Below are positions 17,007 through 25,349 of a stretch of 64,000 bases of DNA, one piece after another; the first letter of the stretch is position 1; the number at the start of each line of letters is the position of its first letter. Below the pieces are notes generated by a model. That model was not told the DNA's origin, ran no database searches, and saw only the letters and a list, made by a program, of their open reading frames with translations. Source of the DNA: Bullifex porci (GTDB lineage Bacteria > Spirochaetota > Spirochaetia > Sphaerochaetales > Sphaerochaetaceae). The DNA lies in the NCBI RefSeq assembly GCF_009695635.1, contig NZ_VUNN01000006.1:32924-96923 (forward strand). Direction: 5' to 3'. Made by a program: the position numbers and the translations under genes.

Positions 17007-17873
17007 ATGAAGAAGGCTTTTGCTATTTTAATGATTTGTTTAGTAGCTTTCTCAGCATTTGCACAGGGTGCAGCTGAAACTCAGGCTAAGCAGACTCTTA
17101 AAGTCGGTATGGTAACAGACTCCGGTACAATTGATGACCGCTCATTCAACCAGGGTACATATGAAGGTGTCAAGAAGGCAGCTGAAGAACTTGGTTGGGA
17201 GAACACATACCTCCGCCCAACAGGCACAACAACATCTGATTATGTTCAGGCAATCTATGCTCTCTATGATCAGGGATATTCATTTGTTGCTTGCCCAGGA
17301 TTCCTCTTTGCTGAAGCAGTAGCTCAGATTCAGGGTGAAGTTGAAGATCTTAACCTCGTTATCATCGATGATGCACTTTCTGCAGGTATTGGTCCTAAGA
17401 CAGTAGCTATCGTATTCAAAGAGCAGGAGTCAGGCTTCCTCGCAGGTCTTGCAACAGCTCTTAAGATTAAGACTGGTGATGTTGGTTTCGTAGGTGGTAT
17501 GGAAATTCCTGCTGTACAGAAGTTCAACTGGGGCTTCCAGCAGGGTGTTAAATATGCTAACGACAACTTCGGTACAACAGTATCAATGAAGGCAGAAAAC
17601 TTCGTATACTCTGGTTCATTCGCAGACCTTGCTCTTGGTCAGCAGCTTGCTAATGCAATGTATGCTAGAGGCGTAAAGGTAATCTTTGCTGCAGCTGGTG
17701 GTACAGGTGTTGGTGCTATCAACGAAGCTAAGAACAGAAGACTTGCAGGTCAAGATGTTTGGGCTGTAGGTGTTGACGTAGACCAGTATTCAGTTGGTGA
17801 TATGGGTAACGGTCAGTCTTGTATCCTTACATCTGCTATGAAGGACGGCTGGTGTAGCATACGACATGGTTAA
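17007..17873 (+). CDS. BMP/PnrA-family nucleoside-binding protein, broken by a frameshift (5' part)
   Basis: Periplasmic binding protein of the purine nucleoside ABC transporter encoded next door. A signal peptide ends AFA, then QGAAE; there is no lipobox cysteine. Family motifs are clear: VTDSGTIDDRSFNQGTYEG, YSFVACPGFLF, GFVGGMEIPAVQKFNWGFQQG and IFAAAGGTGVGAINEAK, plus VDQY. After SAMKDG the frame turns to WCSIRHG and stops, while the expected GVAYDMVKALADG continues in the next frame at about 17851. One extra base near 17848-17852 explains it. All else is intact, so this is a very recent mutation or a sequencing/assembly error. Confidence 0.88.
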   Translation: MKKAFAILMICLVAFSAFAQGAAETQAKQTLKVGMVTDSGTIDDRSFNQGTYEGVKKAAEELGWENTYLRPTGTTTSDYVQAIYALYDQGYSFVACPGFLFAEAVAQIQGEVEDLNLVIIDDALSAGIGPKTVAIVFKEQESGFLAGLATALKIKTGDVGFVGGMEIPAVQKFNWGFQQGVKYANDNFGTTVSMKAENFVYSGSFADLALGQQLANAMYARGVKVIFAAAGGTGVGAINEAKNRRLAGQDVWAVGVDVDQYSVGDMGNGQSCILTSAMKDGWCSIRHG

Positions 17874-18063
17874 GGCTCTTGCTGATGGTACATTCCCAGG
17901 TGGACAGCTTCTTACTCTCGGTATTAAGGAAGATAGAGCAGGTATCCCAGCTTCTAACCCTAACTTAACACCTGAAATTGAAGCTAAGGTTGCTGAAGTT
18001 GTAGAGCTTATCAAGGCTGGTAAGGTCGTAATCTCTGACAACGGTAATGGACTTATCAAATAA
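17866..18063 (+). pseudogene. 3' part of the frameshifted BMP/PnrA-family protein
   Basis: The C-terminal 65 residues of the same protein, running MVKALADGTFPGGQLLTLGI and ending with DNGNGLIK. This is the normal end of a PnrA/BMP protein (TPEIEAKVAEVVELIKAGK). It has no ribosome site of its own and should be read as the continuation of 17007-17873, giving about 351 residues for the restored protein. Confidence 0.85.
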
Positions 18064-18085
18064 GTAAATTTTAGCTAACAGTAAT

Positions 18086-18116
18086 AAGGCCGCCTTGTAT
18101 GTCTTGGCGGCCTTTT
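18086..18116 (+). terminator. Terminator after nucleoside-binding protein gene
   Basis: AAGGCCGCC pairs with GGCGGCCTT around an 11-base loop and runs into TTTT. It separates the abundant binding protein from the transporter core genes, so these probably depend on read-through or their own promoter. Confidence 0.85.
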
Positions 18117-18128
18117 AAGAATCATGTT

Positions 18129-18142
18129 CGTGCATATGCACG
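18129..18142. promoter_or_regulatory. 14-bp perfect palindrome before nucleoside ABC ATPase gene
   Basis: CGTGCATATGCACG lies between the terminator and the ribosome site of the gene at 18161. It may be an operator or a small hairpin controlling entry into the downstream operon. Confidence 0.4.
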
Positions 18143-18160
18143 CCTCATTTTGGAGAAGAG

Positions 18161-19675
18161 ATGAGTCACGTAATCGAAATGATCGGAATTCGTAAGGAAT
18201 TCCCAGGTATCGTTGCTAACGACAATATTACCTTACAGGTTGAAGAGGGAGAAATCCACGCTATACTTGGTGAAAATGGTGCTGGTAAATCTACTCTTAT
18301 GTCTATCCTCTTTGGTCTTTATCATGCGGATAAGGGCGTTATTAAGGTTAGAGGAAAGGAAGTAAATATCAAGAGTCCTAATGATGCTTTTGACCTTGGT
18401 ATTGGAATGGTACACCAGCACTTCCAGCTGGTACATAATTTTACAGTTGCAGAAAATATCATCCTAGGAAAAGAGGGTGGCTTTGTTTATGATATCAAAA
18501 CTGCATCTAAAAAGATAAAAGAGATATCTGAACGTTATGGCCTTGCTATTGAGCCAGATATGGTAATTGAGGACATCACTGTTGGTATGCAGCAGCGTGT
18601 AGAGATCCTCAAGATGCTTTTCAGGGATGCAGATATATTAATCTTTGATGAACCAACAGGTGTATTAACACCTCAGGAAATCAAGGAATTGATGCAGATC
18701 ATGAAGAACCTCATTAAAGAGGGTAAATCAATTATTCTTATCACACATAAGCTCGATGAGATTAAAGAGGTCGCTGACCGTTGTACTGTTATCAGACGTG
18801 GTAAATACATTGGAGTTGTTGATGTAAAGTCTACTAGCGTTGATGAAATGGCTGCAATGATGGTTGGTCGCCCAGTAAGCTTTAAGGTTGAGAAAAAGCC
18901 AGCTGTATTAAAGGATACAGTACTTGAGGTAACAAACCTTAGTGTTAAGAATGCAAAGGGTGTTCTTGGTGTTAAGGATTTCTCTCTTTCTGTTAGAGGT
19001 GGTGAGATCGTTGGTATTGCAGGTGTCGATGGTAACGGTCAAAGTGAGCTAATTGAAGCAATCACTGGTCTCAGAAAGATTGAAAGTGGTAGTGTTATTC
19101 TCTGTGGTAAGGATATTACTAACATGTCTATTCAGGAAAGAAATGAGTTAGGCTTAGGTCATATTCCTGAGGATAGACAGAAGAGAGGCTTGGTTCTTTC
19201 AGCTCCACTTACAACCAACATGGTAATTAAGGAGTTCTATAAGCCTAGATTTGGTAAGAAGGGTATACTGCAGACAAAGGAAATCAATGAATACACACAG
19301 GGTATCATTGAAAAGTTCGATGTACGCTCAGGTGAGGGTAAGGATTCTCTAGCTGGTAAGCTCTCTGGTGGTAACCAGCAGAAAGCAATTATCGGTCGTG
19401 AGGTTACAGCAAATCCTGAATTATTAATTGCAGTTCAGCCAACTCGTGGTCTTGATGTAGGTGCTATTGAGTTTATTCATAAGCAGCTTGTTGAGCAGCG
19501 TGATAAGGGTAAAGCTGTTCTCTTAGTATCATTCGAGCTAGATGAAATATTTAACCTTTCAGATAGAATTGCTGTTATTAATGCAGGTCGCCTAATCGAT
19601 ATCGTAAATACTAAGGATACAGATGTTAACTCAGTAGGTCTTATGATGGCTGGTATCAAGAAGGAGGGTGAGTGA
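18161..19675 (+). CDS. Nucleoside ABC transporter ATPase (double NBD, NupA/YufO type)
   Basis: Fused two-domain ATPase of the nucleoside importer, 504 residues. NBD1 has an intact Walker A GENGAGKST (about 36-44) and Walker B ILIFDEPTGVLTPQE, with the family's variant signature VGMQQRVEI. NBD2 has the degenerate Walker A GVDGNGQSE and LSGGNQQKAIIGREV, and its Walker B region reads LLIAVQPTRGLDVGA; this asymmetry is normal in the RbsA/YufO family. The ATG follows GGAGAAGAG. It is coupled to the permease gene at 19675 (TGATG). Confidence 0.94.
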   Translation: MSHVIEMIGIRKEFPGIVANDNITLQVEEGEIHAILGENGAGKSTLMSILFGLYHADKGVIKVRGKEVNIKSPNDAFDLGIGMVHQHFQLVHNFTVAENIILGKEGGFVYDIKTASKKIKEISERYGLAIEPDMVIEDITVGMQQRVEILKMLFRDADILIFDEPTGVLTPQEIKELMQIMKNLIKEGKSIILITHKLDEIKEVADRCTVIRRGKYIGVVDVKSTSVDEMAAMMVGRPVSFKVEKKPAVLKDTVLEVTNLSVKNAKGVLGVKDFSLSVRGGEIVGIAGVDGNGQSELIEAITGLRKIESGSVILCGKDITNMSIQERNELGLGHIPEDRQKRGLVLSAPLTTNMVIKEFYKPRFGKKGILQTKEINEYTQGIIEKFDVRSGEGKDSLAGKLSGGNQQKAIIGREVTANPELLIAVQPTRGLDVGAIEFIHKQLVEQRDKGKAVLLVSFELDEIFNLSDRIAVINAGRLIDIVNTKDTDVNSVGLMMAGIKKEGE

Positions 19676-20886
19676 TGAAGGATAAAGTATTAAATAAACC
19701 ACTCGAAGCAAGAAAGGCTTCACCTCTTCTTGTTTCTATTTCTGCAGTTATCATGGGTATGCTTGCAGGATGCTTATTAATTATGCTAATTGGAAAGGAT
19801 CCAATAAATGGATATAAAAATCTATTTATGGGTGCCCTTTCAAATAAGAGAAAGATTGGCGCAACAATCGGTCTTTCTACACAATTAATATTTGCAGGAC
19901 TATCATTTTCATTTGCATATAAGACCGGACTATTTAATATCGGTGGTTCTGGACAGATGTTAATTGGTGGTATCATTTGTAGCTTACTTGCACACAAGCT
20001 TCCATTAGGAATTCCACGTCCAATATACCTTGTAATTATTATCCTTGCTGCTATTTTAGCTGGTGGCTTATGGGGCTTTATTAGTGGATACTTAAAAGCA
20101 AAGTTTAACGTACATGAGGTAGTATCATGTATCATGCTTAACTGGATAGCTTATTGGGTTTGCTATGACTTTATACCTCGTTTTATCATTGACCCATCTA
20201 TTGCTGTAAAGTCTGCACCAATAGCAACTGAAAGAACACTTAGAAGTGGAATTTTTGGAGCTATCTTTGGAAAGAGTACAACAGCAAACTTAGGCTTCCT
20301 ATTAGCTATTATAGCTGTAATCTTAATATGGTTTATTCTTAATAAAACAACACTTGGCTTCAACTTAAAGGCAGTAGGTGCTAATAAGTATTGTGCTGAA
20401 TATGCGGGTATTAAGGTAAATAGATCAATCATTATTTCAATGGCAATTTCCGGCGCTCTTTGTGGTTTAGCAGGTCTTTCATATTACTGTGGTTATTCAA
20501 ATATCATGGAAATGGGAAAGATGCCAAGTGAGGGATTTGATGGTATTGCAGTATCATTACTTGGTAACTCAACTCCTCTCGGCTCCTTAATAGCTGGATT
20601 ATTCTTTGGTATTCTTAAGAATGGTAAGCTTTCTCTTGTAACTCTTGGTATCCCAACAGAGCTTGCAGATACAATTATTGCTATTATCATCTACTTTGCA
20701 GCTACAAACGTACTCTTTAGAAACTTCTGGGATGGCTTATTTAAAAAATCATTCGAGAAGAAGGAAGCATACTTCGCCCTTGCAGTAAATGGAGAAAAAA
20801 CCATGGATCAAGTAAGTGCCGAGGAGCGAAAGGAACTGATAAAGAAAGGTAAAGAGCTCAGTAAAACTTCTAAGGAGGTAAAATAA
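19675..20886 (+). CDS. Nucleoside ABC transporter permease (NupB/YufP type)
   Basis: First membrane subunit of the purine nucleoside importer, 403 residues in the BPD_transp_2 family. About ten hydrophobic segments; family segments include YKTGLFNIGGSGQMLIGGI, AKFNVHEVVSCIMLNWIAYW, LGFNLKAVGANKYCAEYAGI and SEGFDGIAVSLLGNSTPLGS. The ATG at 19675 is preferred over a GTG at 19672 because AAGGAGGG lies six bases upstream and it overlaps the previous stop as TGATG. A hydrophilic tail of about 45 residues follows the last span. Confidence 0.93.
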   Translation: MKDKVLNKPLEARKASPLLVSISAVIMGMLAGCLLIMLIGKDPINGYKNLFMGALSNKRKIGATIGLSTQLIFAGLSFSFAYKTGLFNIGGSGQMLIGGIICSLLAHKLPLGIPRPIYLVIIILAAILAGGLWGFISGYLKAKFNVHEVVSCIMLNWIAYWVCYDFIPRFIIDPSIAVKSAPIATERTLRSGIFGAIFGKSTTANLGFLLAIIAVILIWFILNKTTLGFNLKAVGANKYCAEYAGIKVNRSIIISMAISGALCGLAGLSYYCGYSNIMEMGKMPSEGFDGIAVSLLGNSTPLGSLIAGLFFGILKNGKLSLVTLGIPTELADTIIAIIIYFAATNVLFRNFWDGLFKKSFEKKEAYFALAVNGEKTMDQVSAEERKELIKKGKELSKTSKEVK

Positions 20887-20887
20887 T

Positions 20888-21835
20888 ATGTGGGAATTAC
20901 TAATAATCATTGTGCCTTCAGCTATCGCATATACAATGCCTCTTTTAATGGGAGCACTTGGTGGACTATATTCAGAGCGAAGTGGTGTAACTAACCTTTG
21001 TATTGAGGGCTTAATGCTCTTTGGATGTTTTGCATCTGCCGCTACAATTGTAAAATTACAAGCTATTCCAGGCTTTAGCTTTAACCTTGCCATTGTAATT
21101 GGTATTGTAGTAGCTATGCTCGCTTCTACACTATTAGCAGCATTACATGCAATTGCATCAATTAACCTTAAGGCAGACCAAACTATCTCTGGTACAGCTA
21201 TTAACATGCTATCATCTGCACTATCACTCTTCTTAGCACAGACTATTACAGGTAGTGGTAATATTACAGTTGTTAGAGCAGTAATCAGAAGTGATGTTCC
21301 TATTCTTTCTAAAATTCCTGTAATTGGACCACTTTTCTTCTCAGAAACCTATTGGACTACTTGGATTTGTATTGCAGTTTGGGTAATAAGCTATTTCTTA
21401 CTATATAAGACAAGCTTTGGCCTAAGATTAAGAGCTTGTGGTGAGCATCCATCAGCAGTTGCATCTGCAGGTGTAAATGTACATAAGATGAGATATATCG
21501 GTGTATTAACATCTGGCTTCCTTTCAGGTCTTGGTGGTGCATGTATCTTAGTTACCTACGCAGGTGAGTATAATGCTGGATCAGGTATTAATGGTCTTGG
21601 CTTCTTAGCAATTGCAGCTTTAATCTTTGGTCAGTGGAAGCCACTTGGAATTTTAGGCTCTACAGCATTCTTCGGACTTTGTATGACAATTGCAAATATC
21701 GGAAGAATCCTACCAGCCTTCAGTGGTATCCCAATGGCAGTACTTGGTGCTTTCCCATACATTGCAACTCTTATTGCTCTTGTATTCTCATCAAAGAAGA
21801 GTGCAGCACCTCTTGCTTCAGGTCAGCCATTCTAA
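20888..21835 (+). CDS. Nucleoside ABC transporter permease (NupC/YufQ type)
   Basis: Second membrane subunit of the nucleoside importer, 315 residues, BPD_transp_2 family. Typical segments: LMGALGGLYSERSGVTNLCI, TISGTAINMLSSALSLF, SFGLRLRACGEHPSAVASAG and GGACILVTYAGEYNAGSGIN. It begins one base after the previous stop and ends 12 bases before the phosphorylase gene, so transport and phosphorolysis of nucleosides are co-expressed. Confidence 0.93.
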   Translation: MWELLIIIVPSAIAYTMPLLMGALGGLYSERSGVTNLCIEGLMLFGCFASAATIVKLQAIPGFSFNLAIVIGIVVAMLASTLLAALHAIASINLKADQTISGTAINMLSSALSLFLAQTITGSGNITVVRAVIRSDVPILSKIPVIGPLFFSETYWTTWICIAVWVISYFLLYKTSFGLRLRACGEHPSAVASAGVNVHKMRYIGVLTSGFLSGLGGACILVTYAGEYNAGSGINGLGFLAIAALIFGQWKPLGILGSTAFFGLCMTIANIGRILPAFSGIPMAVLGAFPYIATLIALVFSSKKSAAPLASGQPF

Positions 21836-21847
21836 TTAGGAGATATT

Positions 21848-22672
21848 ATGTTACTTGATAATTTAAAAGAAAGTGCAGCTTACATAAAATCTATTACTGG
21901 TGATATTAAGTTTGATATCGCGATGGTTCTAGGCTCAGGCCTTGGGGATATGGCAGAAACTCTAGGAGAAGTAATCTATATCCCATATTCAGAGATTCCA
22001 CACTTCCCAGTATCAACTGTACCGGGACATAAGGGTAGACTTGCTATTGGTCTATTAGAGGGTAAGCGTGTTGTATGTATGCAGGGTCGTTTCCACTACT
22101 ATGAGGGATGGACTATGCAGCAGTGTGTATATCCAATCCAAGTATTTAAGATGCTTGGTATTAATAATTTAATGCTTACTAATGCAGCTGGATGCGTTAA
22201 TACAGCATGGCAGCCAGGTGATTTAATGGTTATTAATGATCATATTAAGGTAATGGGTGATAGCCCAATGAGAGGAGCAAACTGCGATGAGCTTGGTCCT
22301 AGATTCTTTGATATGAGTCATGTATATGAAAAGGAATTACAGAAGGTAGCTCATAGTGCTGCAGCTAAATTAGGCTTCTCCTTAAGAGATGGTGTTTACA
22401 TGCTCTTTGGTGGTCCTCAGTTTGAAACTCCTGCAGAGGTTAGAATGGCAAGACTTCTTGGTGCTGATGCTGTAGGTATGTCTACAGTACCTGAAGCAAT
22501 TTCAGCAAGTCAAATGTCTATGAAGGTATTGGGTATTTCCTGTTTAACAAACATGGGTGCAGGTATCCTTGACCAGCCACTTAACCATGAAGAGGTATTA
22601 GAAACTGGTGAAAAGGTTAAATCAAGATTCCAAGCTCTTGTTAGAGAGATCGTTTCAACATGGCCTCTATAA
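21848..22672 (+). CDS. punA: Purine nucleoside phosphorylase (trimeric class)
   Basis: Phosphorolytic cleavage of guanosine/inosine to base and (deoxy)ribose-1-phosphate in the cytoplasm. 274 residues with the trimeric PNP signatures: phosphate-loop GSGLGDM, STVPGHKG, GRFHYYEG, LTNAAGCVN, the purine-site segment FGGPQFETPAEVR and VGMSTVPEA. It closes the nucleoside transporter operon (ribosome site AGGAGAT). The assignment to the type acting on 6-oxopurines is from the family; adenosine would first need the deaminase at 39015. Confidence 0.94.
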   Translation: MLLDNLKESAAYIKSITGDIKFDIAMVLGSGLGDMAETLGEVIYIPYSEIPHFPVSTVPGHKGRLAIGLLEGKRVVCMQGRFHYYEGWTMQQCVYPIQVFKMLGINNLMLTNAAGCVNTAWQPGDLMVINDHIKVMGDSPMRGANCDELGPRFFDMSHVYEKELQKVAHSAAAKLGFSLRDGVYMLFGGPQFETPAEVRMARLLGADAVGMSTVPEAISASQMSMKVLGISCLTNMGAGILDQPLNHEEVLETGEKVKSRFQALVREIVSTWPL

Positions 22673-23079
22673 GCGAAGTTATTAAAAAATACAACCTCTC
22701 TCCCCTCCCTGGGGAAGGAGGTTTTTTTCGTTTTATCACAGAATTTGGAAATGCAGGGTGTATTTACTATCTAATTACAAAGTCCACATTTTCATCTATG
22801 CATAAGCTTACAGATGATGAGCTTTGGTTCTTTTTAGAGGGTGGAACCTCTGAGCAGCTAATTATTGATAGTAATGGTAAAGAGGAAATTAGAGTTTTAA
22901 ACCAAGATAATAGAGATTCCCTAGTTAATGGAGGATCCTTCCAGGGAACAAGATTGCTTGATGGTGAATATGCTTTATTTTCAACTGTTATGAGTCCAAA
23001 ATATAGTGATGATATGTATTCATCTCCTGATGAAGAATTTCTTTTATCACACCCAAAGGCAAAGGAGTTTTTAAATTGA
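22660..23079 (+). CDS. Cupin_5/DUF985-family protein
   Basis: Small single-domain protein of the cupin superfamily, 139 residues. Family marks are GEGGFFRF, IYYLITKSTFSSMHKLTDDELWFF (metal-site region), GGSFQGTRL and ALFSTVMSPKYSDDMY. The start overlaps the end of punA by 13 bases and the end overlaps the following SDR gene, so it belongs to the distal part of the nucleoside operon. Function in the family is poorly known; a small-molecule role next to sugar/nucleoside metabolism is only inference. Confidence 0.8.
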   Translation: MASISEVIKKYNLSPLPGEGGFFRFITEFGNAGCIYYLITKSTFSSMHKLTDDELWFFLEGGTSEQLIIDSNGKEEIRVLNQDNRDSLVNGGSFQGTRLLDGEYALFSTVMSPKYSDDMYSSPDEEFLLSHPKAKEFLN

Positions 23080-23738
23080 AGAGTGTACTAATAACTGGTG
23101 CTTATTCACCTCTTGGACATGCTATTGCAGAGAAGTTTTTTAAAGAAAATTACTTAGTCTATGGTACCTCTACTAGAGAAAGAGAGGATGGGTGCTTTAA
23201 AACAATCTGTGTTGATATTAGGGATGAAAAGGCCGTGAAAGAAAAGCTAAAGGATATCGATTCTTTGGATGTTCTAGTAAATAATGCAGGAATTTTCACA
23301 GTGAATGCTCCAGAGGCTTTAACACTCGATGACTTTGATAGTGTTTTTGATGTCAATGTCAAAGGTATGATGCTGGTAACTAAGTATCTTTTACCTGTCT
23401 TAAAAAAGAGTAATGGCTCTATTGTAAATATCTCATCTATGAACTCTCTCCATCCTGGCTTTGGAGGAACTAGTCACTATGATGCTTCTAAAGGGGCTGT
23501 TAGCGCTTATACTCGCTCACTTGCTCGAGAAAGTGGATTAAGAGTAAATGCACTTGCTCCAGGATTAATTAAAAGAAAGGATTTAATTAAAAGTGACCTT
23601 GCTAAGCACTATGAGAGCCATAGTATAGCTGGAATGCTAGATGTTAAGCAGCTAGCTGATAGCGTATTTTTCTTAGCTAATTCTAGTGGAATTTATGGAC
23701 AAACATTACTTCAAGATAATGGATATTGTCTTTACTAA
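23076..23738 (+). CDS. Short-chain dehydrogenase/reductase
   Basis: NAD(P)-dependent oxidoreductase of the classical SDR family, 220 residues. Visible are the cofactor motif TGAYSPLGHAIAEKF, NNAG (NNAGIF), the catalytic Ser region VNISSMNS and the YDASKG motif. It is on the short side because the region after the active site is trimmed. The start is a TTG overlapping the preceding stop (TTGA). Substrate unknown. Confidence 0.85.
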   Translation: MKSVLITGAYSPLGHAIAEKFFKENYLVYGTSTREREDGCFKTICVDIRDEKAVKEKLKDIDSLDVLVNNAGIFTVNAPEALTLDDFDSVFDVNVKGMMLVTKYLLPVLKKSNGSIVNISSMNSLHPGFGGTSHYDASKGAVSAYTRSLARESGLRVNALAPGLIKRKDLIKSDLAKHYESHSIAGMLDVKQLADSVFFLANSSGIYGQTLLQDNGYCLY

Positions 23739-23765
23739 TGGCAAAATGGCATTATAATTTAACTC

Positions 23766-24452
23766 ATGAAGATCCTATGTGTAGCTGATGAAACCGATTC
23801 TCTTGTATATTCTCCATCTTCAAAGAGACTATTTGGGGATTGTGATTTCGTTATCAGTGCTGGTGATTTACCTTTACGCTATTACGACTTCATAATGACT
23901 ATCATGGGTAAGCAGCTATACTATGTGTATGGAAACCATAATCTAGAGCAATTTAAGGAAAATGTATTAAAGGTCCAAACACCAGCTACTAATGACTTCA
24001 ATTCTCCATTGACATCTCACTATAGTGGAGAGCTAATTGATGGTAAGTGTATCTATGATAAAAAAAGAGATTTAATAATAATGGGCTTGGGTGGCTCAAT
24101 GCTATATAACTATGGGCTCAGCCAATATTCAGAGAAACAGATGAAGTGGAGGATTAATAAGCTTGTCCCTCGCCTATTGTATAATAAGCAAAAATATGGC
24201 AGATATGTAGATATACTTGTAACTCATGCACCTGTATTGGGAATGGGTGATGGGGTAGATGTTTGCCATCGTGGCTTTGAGTGCTTTAAAACGTTTATTG
24301 ACAAATATAAGCCAAAGTACTTATTACATGGGCATGTACATCTATTTGATGAGAACGAGAATAGATTTTATAAATATGGGGAAACTACGATTATTAACGT
24401 ATATAAAAGCTTTGTGCTTGATGACACGAGCTTAGGGAGACAAAATGGATAA
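23766..24452 (+). CDS. Calcineurin-like metallophosphoesterase
   Basis: 228-residue phosphoesterase of the calcineurin-like fold. Metal motifs: VISAGDLP, YVYGNHN, LVTHAPVLG and LLHGHVH. The usual first DxH motif is replaced by VADETD (residues about 6-11), so one metal ligand differs from the norm. It appears leaderless: TATAAT at 23753-23758 is seven bases before the ATG, with TTTACT 16 bases further up and no Shine-Dalgarno. It overlaps the following gene by eight bases, which suggests a functional pair. Confidence 0.85.
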   Translation: MKILCVADETDSLVYSPSSKRLFGDCDFVISAGDLPLRYYDFIMTIMGKQLYYVYGNHNLEQFKENVLKVQTPATNDFNSPLTSHYSGELIDGKCIYDKKRDLIIMGLGGSMLYNYGLSQYSEKQMKWRINKLVPRLLYNKQKYGRYVDILVTHAPVLGMGDGVDVCHRGFECFKTFIDKYKPKYLLHGHVHLFDENENRFYKYGETTIINVYKSFVLDDTSLGRQNG

Positions 24453-25347
24453 TCAAATCAACAGCTCTCAAGCATTTGAAGATTTTACTAAAGCAAAGAG
24501 ACGTGCCCATTTCAATTCTTTTTTCAATACATTGACTTGGAAAAATACCGATTTATTATCACTATACGAAGTAACAAAGATTATTAAGCCTAAGAAAGAG
24601 ACCTATTTAGGCATGCAAACTATCCCAGTAAATAAGATTATTGGTTCTGAGGGAAGGTATAGAGATTTCTCATCTGCCTTTTACCCAAAAAAGGAGATGC
24701 TTAGAAACCGATGGACTAGTATCGATAGGGCAAGGATGGATGATATAGTTCTTCCTCCTATATCTGTATACTCTTTAGGTGGTAATTACTTTGTTCGTGA
24801 TGGAAACCATAGAGTATCTGTTGCAAAGAGTATGGGAGTAGAGTTTATCGACGCAGAGGTAGTTGAACTTGATAGCGAGGTAGCTCTAGAGCCTGGAATG
24901 ACTCTTAAGAGTATTAAGAGTAGAGCAGTAGAGTATGAGAGGAATATGTTTATTAATCAATATAATCCTACATACCTTCCAATGAATGAGATTAAGTTTA
25001 CATCTCCTGGTTCATACCCTGAAATGGTAAACCATATATTAGTTCATAAATATTATATTAACCAAGATAAGAGTGAAGAGATTTCCTTCGAGGAGGCTGC
25101 TAAGAGCTGGTATAAAAATGTTTATCAGCCAATTATTAATGAGGTAAGAAAGGATAATCTTTTAGCAAATTTTCCAGGCGAAACAGAAGCTGATTTATAT
25201 ATGTGGCTCGTTAGAAAGTGGGATGAAAAGAAGAGGCTCAAGCAGGATGCTAGTATAGAGGAAACTGTTTTTGAGGCTAAGAAGGAAACAACTAAGGGAC
25301 GCTTTAAGAGACGAATTAATAAATTTTTAAGCTTCTTTAAAAAATAA
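24445..25347 (+). CDS. ParB/Srx-like domain protein of unknown function
   Basis: 300 residues. The centre (about 95-150) carries PPISVYSLGGNYFVRDGNHR followed by VSVAKSMG, the signature of the ParB N-terminal/sulfiredoxin-like fold, in which DGxHR binds nucleotide. Flanking regions are not recognised; the N-terminus is helical (FTKAKRRAHFNSFFNTLTWK) and the C-terminus is strongly basic (KGRFKRRINKFLSFFKK). It is coupled to the phosphoesterase gene. It could be a nucleotide-binding regulator; there is no helix-turn-helix visible, so DNA binding is not claimed. Confidence 0.7.
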   Translation: MDNQINSSQAFEDFTKAKRRAHFNSFFNTLTWKNTDLLSLYEVTKIIKPKKETYLGMQTIPVNKIIGSEGRYRDFSSAFYPKKEMLRNRWTSIDRARMDDIVLPPISVYSLGGNYFVRDGNHRVSVAKSMGVEFIDAEVVELDSEVALEPGMTLKSIKSRAVEYERNMFINQYNPTYLPMNEIKFTSPGSYPEMVNHILVHKYYINQDKSEEISFEEAAKSWYKNVYQPIINEVRKDNLLANFPGETEADLYMWLVRKWDEKKRLKQDASIEETVFEAKKETTKGRFKRRINKFLSFFKK

Positions 25348-25349
25348 GA

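Noticed and set aside
17866..18063. Independent 65-residue gene
   Set aside because: It is the continuation of the nucleoside-binding protein in a shifted frame with no ribosome site of its own.
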